DNA from: Myxococcales bacterium | GTDB taxonomy: Bacteria; Myxococcota; Bradymonadia; UBA7976; UBA1532 | Reading direction: 5' to 3' | NCBI GenBank assembly: GCA_020633515.1 | Contig: JACKDM010000075.1 | Location: 1-17,075, forward strand | DNA: 17,075 nucleotides | In this document: one piece after another, positions 14,201-17,075 of the stretch | Layout: every line of letters starts with the position of its first letter | How positions within the stretch are numbered: the stretch's first letter is position 1 | Translations under genes and position numbers: made by a program | Notes under the pieces: generated by a model | Told to the model about the DNA's origin: nothing | What the model saw: the letters and a program-made list of their open reading frames with translations, nothing else | The model's database searches: none

Positions 14201-14307
14201 TGCGGCGCGGCGCCATCGGGCGTCACGAGCACCTCGGGGTCGTCACATCCGGCGAGCAGTACGAGCGCGACGGCGAGCGTCGACGCGGTGCGATTGAATC
14301 GAAGCAT
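11203..14307 (-). CDS. Lipoprotein multiheme c-type cytochrome (10 CxxCH plus one CX4CH)
   Basis: 1,034 residues from the ATG at 14305-14307, which has GGGGGAAG five bases upstream; an upstream in-frame start at 14340 has no such site and would lengthen the signal by 11 residues. The signal ends in LLAGC with lipidated Cys 21. Residues 61-105 form a Cys-rich module with eight cysteines, followed by a Pro/Glu linker. Heme sites: CMACH 127, CTGCH 158, CGQQGCH 243 (four-residue gap), CGDCH 379, CTACH 401, CVGCH 466, CIDCH 557, CENCH 591, CQSCH 713, CIGCH 724, CVACH 848. The C-terminal ~180 residues are Asn/Gly-rich with no heme site. Proteins of this build sit at the cell surface and pass electrons outward or receive them; no substrate-reducing family signature was recognised. 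LysR lies upstream and a CxxCH lipoprotein downstream, on the same strand. A poly-C run occurs in the linker codons. Confidence 0.95.
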   Translation of the reverse strand: MLRFNRTASTLAVALVLLAGCDDPEVLVTPDGAAPQLDGDVIVDAENLTPDAAPIGEDNNCGAYDYRGTTYDCEALDRCNEADFQYRLACCECDPRYCEPDPGACDPPPEPGEPEPEAPIPQNAESCMACHNGAQANDYSGNGIGNPHPFAPAQYVPCTGCHGGNGRGAGKNGSHVPAPPEIGDRIFQANNNKAFFNRVTLAGVDKLTPDPYTGPNGQQYSNLDYLQFINPGDLRVVSAGRGCGQQGCHYDEHAQWVPRSMIATSTGIFSATRFLVGVDNRIPEYRGNRDANSLADSAPRTVQNPAFDAASARVGEIGRLVEQPELAAYNGQMRDNGNYLAANLNNHIINANQDQQKPNRVRAGSPLETLIDEQVSITCGDCHLYSAGANNRYADFRSSGCTACHMEYSYDGRHAGFDPNVPRDEPANPDAIAAGERAHVLSHQIRNVAKILPNGAFVRGISDRACVGCHQGSNRTVLQFWGIRLDQNQDLVNNFQYPANPDDFENTAQDQRLYNPAVANNTFNGRNANQYILTEDYDADGRDDTPPDIHYERGLGCIDCHGSRDLHGGTAGDATSGQVVSRMNQATALTCENCHGTVEGFARTVPCTTYSGQAAECTTDKNGNPMKHVTKDPQGHYWLISRVDGQRHYLPQTKDVTILSQRTHPITLNNLYSPKASYAMGRADGNPQTGTGPLQANPNLYTEGFSHLDTMDCQSCHASWINNCIGCHLANAYDVNPANYFFSNITGERILLNQTAADFVYQNPVNQYLGVNSRGKITKVYAGQKVFWRFVDLNGDTSDVFVFSDRLGEGNNPALGGRNDFPANAMNQLMPHSIRGAVDGQNEGPSYCVACHLNDAMIANADLMAQYDAFVAAYDNQDFANLDFNVLAANIGQNTGNQNNSPFFVRMMSGMGTGTYLFDANGCPVNPLDNNANRQNCNGVAPAVNFADQVNNVAYDLDRMVEFNGIPNSSNAHPRETLQGAQRGGATNSQMGGPLGSAQLQRLVGGDNIYNGLILDAWFDADGNAQGQAANLLQ
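13981..13990 (-). repeat. 10-base homopolymer (poly-C in the coding strand) within the cytochrome gene
   Basis: Ten consecutive G on the plus strand, read as GAC CCC CCC CCC GAG in the cytochrome gene (residues 106-109 region, in the Pro/Glu linker). Tracts of this length are slippage-prone. A one-base change would truncate the protein before all heme sites, so it is a candidate on/off switch or a sequencing-error hotspot. At present the frame is intact. Confidence 0.8.
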
Positions 14308-14445
14308 GCCCACTTCCCCCTTCCGGCTGTCGACCATCATTGCAGTCGGTCGGGCGCAGCGTCCAGCACAAAAAAACCGGCGTCAGGGGTGAAGTCACCA
14401 GCGGTCACCATGCGTTACGTGCGCGTCGAATCGCGGTTTTCGAAG
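14308..14445 (-). promoter_or_regulatory. Gap between LysR gene and multiheme cytochrome with repeat elements
   Basis: Reading the minus strand, this 138-base gap contains two copies of GGTGAC ten bases apart, the second forming the hairpin-capable palindrome GGTGA-CT-TCACC (14388-14399), then 11 bases later a run of seven T (14376-14370). It could be an imperfect terminator after LysR or, given the one-turn spacing of the repeats, a regulator binding site upstream of the cytochrome. The stem is short and not adjacent to the T run, so a classical intrinsic terminator is not established. No convincing -35/-10 pair was seen. Confidence 0.35.
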
Positions 14446-15327
14446 TCATGGTGCGCCGCCGGTGGCGAGCGCGCTCCACAGCCGCTGCTCGGGCGCGGTC
14501 GGGGCGGCGTCCCCGCGGCGGATCGCGTACCAGGTGCGTGTCGGGAGGCCGGCGATCGGGCGGGCGACGCAGCCGGGCGGGGGCGGGCAGCAGTCGTTGA
14601 CGACGGCGCGGCCGAGGCCGAGCGCGACGGCGTGCAGGGTGAGCGGCCAGCCGGTCGCTTCGAGCGCGACGGTCCACGGCACACCGGCGCGGTCGAGCGC
14701 GTCGGCGAGCGCGCGGCGGTGGGGGCGGCCCTCGGGCGGCACGATGAGGCGGGCGTGGGCGAGATCGGCGAGCGTGAGCCGGTCGCGGGCGGCGAGGGGG
14801 TCGTCGACGGGCATGACGAGGTGGTGGCCGACGGTGGCGATCGGGTGGCACTCGAGGTCGTCGGGCGCGCCGGCGAGCGGGGCGACGCCGACGTGGGCGG
14901 CGTGGGTGCGCACGGCGTCGACGGTCGCGGGCGCGTCGCGCACGAGGAGGCGCAGCCGGTCGCGGGCGGTGAAGGCGGCGATCGCGGGGCCGAGCAGGTA
15001 GAGCAGCGAGCCTTCGCCGGCGGCGAGCACGACCGGGCCGTGGGCGAGCCCGCGCAGCTCGGCGACGAAGCGGGCGCTGCGGGCGAGCTGGTCGCGGGCG
15101 AAGGTGCGCACCGCCTCGCCGGCCTCGGTGAGCACGAGCTCGCGGCCCTCCTTGCGGTAGAGCGGCATCCCGAGCAATTCCGAGAGCTTGCGCACCTGCC
15201 CGTGCACCGCCGGCTGCGAGAGGTGCAGCGCCTCGGCGGCGCGGGTGAAGTTGCGGTGCTCGGCGAAGACGGCGAACGTCTGGAGCCACTCGAGCTCGGG
15301 CAGCGGGTGCACGGCGCCTCCAGCCAT
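14446..15327 (-). CDS. LysR-family transcriptional regulator
   Basis: 293 residues from the ATG at 15325-15327; a GTG at 15312 (five codons in) has GGAGG four bases upstream and may be the true start. Residues ~11-70 are the LysR winged helix-turn-helix: LEWLQTFAVFAEHRNFTRAAEALHLSQPAVHGQVRKLSELLG, with the usual ALHLSQPAV recognition region, then RKEGRELVLTEAGEAV. The remainder is the periplasmic-binding-like effector domain; it is short of cysteines and runs to ATGGAP at the C-terminus. LysR proteins bind DNA as tetramers and usually activate a neighbouring gene in response to a small molecule. The next gene on this strand is the multiheme cytochrome 138 bases on, and KptA diverges from the other side, so either may be the target. 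The effector is unknown. Confidence 0.92.
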   Translation of the reverse strand: MAGGAVHPLPELEWLQTFAVFAEHRNFTRAAEALHLSQPAVHGQVRKLSELLGMPLYRKEGRELVLTEAGEAVRTFARDQLARSARFVAELRGLAHGPVVLAAGEGSLLYLLGPAIAAFTARDRLRLLVRDAPATVDAVRTHAAHVGVAPLAGAPDDLECHPIATVGHHLVMPVDDPLAARDRLTLADLAHARLIVPPEGRPHRRALADALDRAGVPWTVALEATGWPLTLHAVALGLGRAVVNDCCPPPPGCVARPIAGLPTRTWYAIRRGDAAPTAPEQRLWSALATGGAP

Positions 15328-15339
15328 CGCCTTTGGCGA
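15327..15339. promoter_or_regulatory. Inverted repeat TCGCC-TTT-GGCGA at the LysR start
   Basis: Perfect 5-base arms around TTT, directly at the LysR ATG, in the 98-base divergent gap to KptA (15328-15425). It could be an auto-regulatory operator or a small mRNA hairpin occluding the ATG. The nearby tctatcaagttt (15346-15357) is the only AT-rich patch and may hold the LysR promoter. Functional assignment is tentative. Confidence 0.3.
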
Positions 15340-15425
15340 AGGTCTATCAAGTTTCGCGTCTTCCGGTCGACGGCCCGGGTCGCCATCATCGGCGGCGTTC
15401 ATGCACAACCGAGAGCGAGGACGCG

Positions 15426-16028
15426 ATGACCGCGGAGCAGATCAAGGAGAAGAGCCGCAAGCTGTCGTGGCTGCTGCGGCACGGGGCGGGCGAAGAGGGG
15501 CTGCCGATGGACGCGGCGGGCTGGGTGCCGGTGAGGGCGGTGCTGACCCGGCTGCGGCTGTCGCCGGCGGCGCTCGGCGAGATCGTCGAGCAGAACAACA
15601 AACAGCGGCTGGAGTGGGTCGGCGACCGGATCCGCTGCTGCCAGGGGCACTCACGGGAGGGCATGCCGGTGACGCAGGCCGCGCTCGAGGCGTCGTGGAC
15701 GCCGTGGACGGGCGGGGTGGTGTGGCACGGGACGCGGGCGGCGGTGGTGCCGGCGATCGCGCGGGAGGGGATCGTGCCGGGTCGGCGGACCCACGTTCAC
15801 CTCGCGCCGGGGCTCGACAGCGGCGTCGGCAAGCGCGCCGAGGTCGAGGTGATGCTGGCGGTCGATCCGGCGCGCATGGCGGCGGCCGGGCTCGGGCTGT
15901 GGGCGGCGTCGAACGGGGTGGTGCTCGCGCGGGCGGTGCCGCCGGGCTGCATCATCGAGCTGCGGGCGATGACCCGGCGGGCGCGGCCGCAGGAGGCGGC
16001 GCTGCGGGGCGCGCTCGGGCTGGGTTGA
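15426..16028 (+). CDS. kptA: RNA 2'-phosphotransferase (Tpt1/KptA family)
   Basis: 200 residues, usual for bacterial KptA. The ATG at 15426 has GAGG five bases upstream; a longer frame from 15333 lacks support. Tpt1/KptA transfers an internal RNA 2'-phosphate to NAD+, giving ADP-ribose 1'',2''-cyclic phosphate and nicotinamide. Visible landmarks: LSWLLRHG with the Arg-His pair (R18, H19), the RLEWVGDRIRCCQGHS segment with R70, WHGTR (100-104), RTHVHLA (121-127) and NGVVLARAVPPGCIIE. All expected catalytic Arg/His positions appear present. The common IRAxQGHS motif reads IRCCQGHS here. The enzyme completes tRNA splicing in eukaryotes; bacteria lack that pathway, so its role is unclear, with clean-up of 2'-phosphorylated RNA ends or ADP-ribosylation of 5'-phosphates as options from published biochemistry. 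It stands alone, divergent from LysR and convergent with the TPR gene. Confidence 0.94.
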   Translation: MTAEQIKEKSRKLSWLLRHGAGEEGLPMDAAGWVPVRAVLTRLRLSPAALGEIVEQNNKQRLEWVGDRIRCCQGHSREGMPVTQAALEASWTPWTGGVVWHGTRAAVVPAIAREGIVPGRRTHVHLAPGLDSGVGKRAEVEVMLAVDPARMAAAGLGLWAASNGVVLARAVPPGCIIELRAMTRRARPQEAALRGALGLG

Positions 16029-16043
16029 TCGCGCCGGGGCCGG

Positions 16044-17075
16044 TCAGCGCAGCGGGATGACCCGCACCGCCTCGAGCTGCGCCAGATCGGCCAGATCGTG
16101 ACGGCCGACCAGCGCGGCGACCGCCGGCGGCGGCTCGCCGGCGACCGCGCGCACGACCAGCGCGCCGTCGTCGGTGACCGTCGCGTCGAGTCGCCAGTCG
16201 ACCCCGGCGAGCGCGGCCGGCGGCGGCTCGTCGGCGCGCATCGGCGCCGGGCTCACCCGGCTCGCGAGCGGCACCTCGAGACACACCGGCGCCGGGCGGG
16301 CGTGGCAGATCCACAGCGACGCCGCGTCGGCGACCACCACCCGATTCGCCTCGAAGTCCCCGTCGGCGATGCGGTTCTCGCCGCGCACGACCAGCACCTC
16401 GCCCCGCGTCGCCTCGCCCGCCGTGCGGAACCCGAAGCCTTCGACGCGCCCGACGCGGCCGACGTACGCGGCGCCGGGGAGCCACTCGGCCGCGATCCGC
16501 CCCACGAGCTGCCAGCCGCCGCTCGCGGTCTCGACGACGAGGTAGCGCGCGTCGAGGCGCCCGATCCCGCTGCCGGTGAGCCGCAGCAGCGCCGCGGCGA
16601 CGACGACCCGCGGCTCGCGCGCGGTGATGCCCTGTGGATCGGTCGTGATCACGCCGCGGCTGACCGCCTGCGGGGTGTCGACGAGGCGCTCGACGCGGCA
16701 GTCGCAGCGCATGCCGCCGTGGCCGGGGCGCGAGGCCGGCGCGCAGCCCCAGGCGTCGGCGAGCTCGGGGCAGAAGGTCATCGGCGACATCAGCGCGAGG
16801 TCTTCGGAGCGCTCGAGCGCGTTGAGGCGCGCGCTCGCCATCGACGAGGCGCTGAGCCCGAGCGCGCGGCTGTAGTGCATGCGGGCGGCGGTGAAGTCTT
16901 CGACGGCCTCGGCGAGCTGCCCGAGCTCGACGTGGCGGCGGGCGAGCGCCTCGCGGTCGTCGGTGAGCTCGAGCGCGCGCCGCAGCGTCGCGTCCGCGCG
17001 GCGGCGATCACCGGCGCCCCGCTCGGCGGCGGCGAGCTCGGCGACCAGCTCGGCGTCGTCGGGGTCGAGCACGAG
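16044..17075 (-). CDS. TPR-containing protein of unknown function, C-terminal part
   Basis: The frame is open to the window edge, so the start is outside; a GTG at 17072 reads as an internal Val. The visible ~343 residues begin with helical TPR-like units (ELVAELAAAERGAGDRRRADATLRRALEL; LGQLAEAVEDFTAARMHYSRALGL), ending near residue 85. The rest is beta-rich with a Cys cluster (FCPELADAWGCAP, MRCDCRVERLVDTP) and no recognised domain. Its repeated short strands (RYLVVETASGGWQLVGRI, GEVLVVRGENRIADGDF) suggest a secreted or periplasmic beta domain, but no signal is visible because the N-terminus is missing. The stop lies 15 bases from the convergent KptA stop. No function is proposed. Confidence 0.75.
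   Translation of the reverse strand, partial: LVLDPDDAELVAELAAAERGAGDRRRADATLRRALELTDDREALARRHVELGQLAEAVEDFTAARMHYSRALGLSASSMASARLNALERSEDLALMSPMTFCPELADAWGCAPASRPGHGGMRCDCRVERLVDTPQAVSRGVITTDPQGITAREPRVVVAAALLRLTGSGIGRLDARYLVVETASGGWQLVGRIAAEWLPGAAYVGRVGRVEGFGFRTAGEATRGEVLVVRGENRIADGDFEANRVVVADAASLWICHARPAPVCLEVPLASRVSPAPMRADEPPPAALAGVDWRLDATVTDDGALVVRAVAGEPPPAVAALVGRHDLADLAQLEAVRVIPLR

Noticed and set aside
14370..14399. Intrinsic terminator after the LysR gene
   Set aside because: The palindrome stem is only five base pairs and lies 11 bases from the T run; not enough to call a terminator.
15333..15425. Extended N-terminus for KptA starting at the ATG at 15333
   Set aside because: The extra 31 residues have no similarity to KptA and are Arg/Pro-rich; the ATG at 15426 has a good ribosome site and gives the normal family start.
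10408..15429. Very long open frame (over 1,600 codons) on the plus strand opposite the cytochrome and LysR genes
   Set aside because: Its product is low-complexity Val/Ala/Gly/Asp with no domain, while the opposite strand has lipobox, eleven heme sites and a LysR helix-turn-helix. It is the antisense shadow of GC-rich codon bias.

Overview
The window is very GC-rich and densely coded, with strong G/C bias at third codon positions. It reads as a chromosomal segment of a Gram-negative predatory or soil bacterium of the Myxococcota (myxobacterial) type. The evidence is the combination of SBBP beta-propeller protein, MopE-type Cys/Asp repeats, several lipoproteins with Asp/Pro/Glu-rich linkers after the lipobox, a large multiheme cytochrome and a KptA homologue. 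The lineage is inferred from style and gene content only. No rRNA, tRNA, CRISPR array, transposase or phage gene was seen.

Layout: (1) 1-542 is the 3' end of a plus-strand SBBP-repeat secreted protein. (2) 553-5605 is a tight minus-strand row of five genes, probably one operon, read in the order Cys-less AhpD/CMD-fold protein, GAF-class III adenylate cyclase, MopE-repeat lipoprotein, class I/II aminotransferase, YCII-domain protein; gaps are about 10, 36, -4 and 19 bases. (3) 5606-5940 is the only long gap. It is relatively AT-rich, has a good minus-strand sigma70-like promoter (TTGTCA-N17-TATACT) and an unusual cluster of TGTCA/TGACA half-sites, two pairs of which form perfect inverted repeats; one pair has CRP-family geometry. 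(4) About 5941-9283 plus encodes a large membrane protein: signal peptide, periplasmic coiled coil, about six membrane spans, cytosolic P-loop ATPase and winged-helix-like tail. Its reading frame is broken at two places, each by an apparent one-base loss. A small MscS-family channel gene follows 24 bases later (9308-10150). (5) 10159-15327 minus holds a LysR regulator, an 11-heme surface lipoprotein cytochrome and a small lipoprotein with two cytochrome-c-like halves. (6) 15426-16028 plus is a KptA RNA 2'-phosphotransferase. (7) 16044-17075 minus is the 3' part of a TPR-containing protein.

The most interesting unit is the divergent pair around 5606-5940. On one side is a cAMP-signalling operon; on the other a two-gene membrane system in which an MscK-like N-terminal half (signal peptide, coiled coil, multispan region) carries an ATPase where the MscS channel core would normally sit, and the channel core is supplied by the next gene. 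This suggests an ATP-dependent or nucleotide-sensing gate for a mechanosensitive channel. The second theme is a LysR-associated candidate extracellular electron transfer module, whose main cytochrome carries a 10-base poly-C tract in its coding strand.
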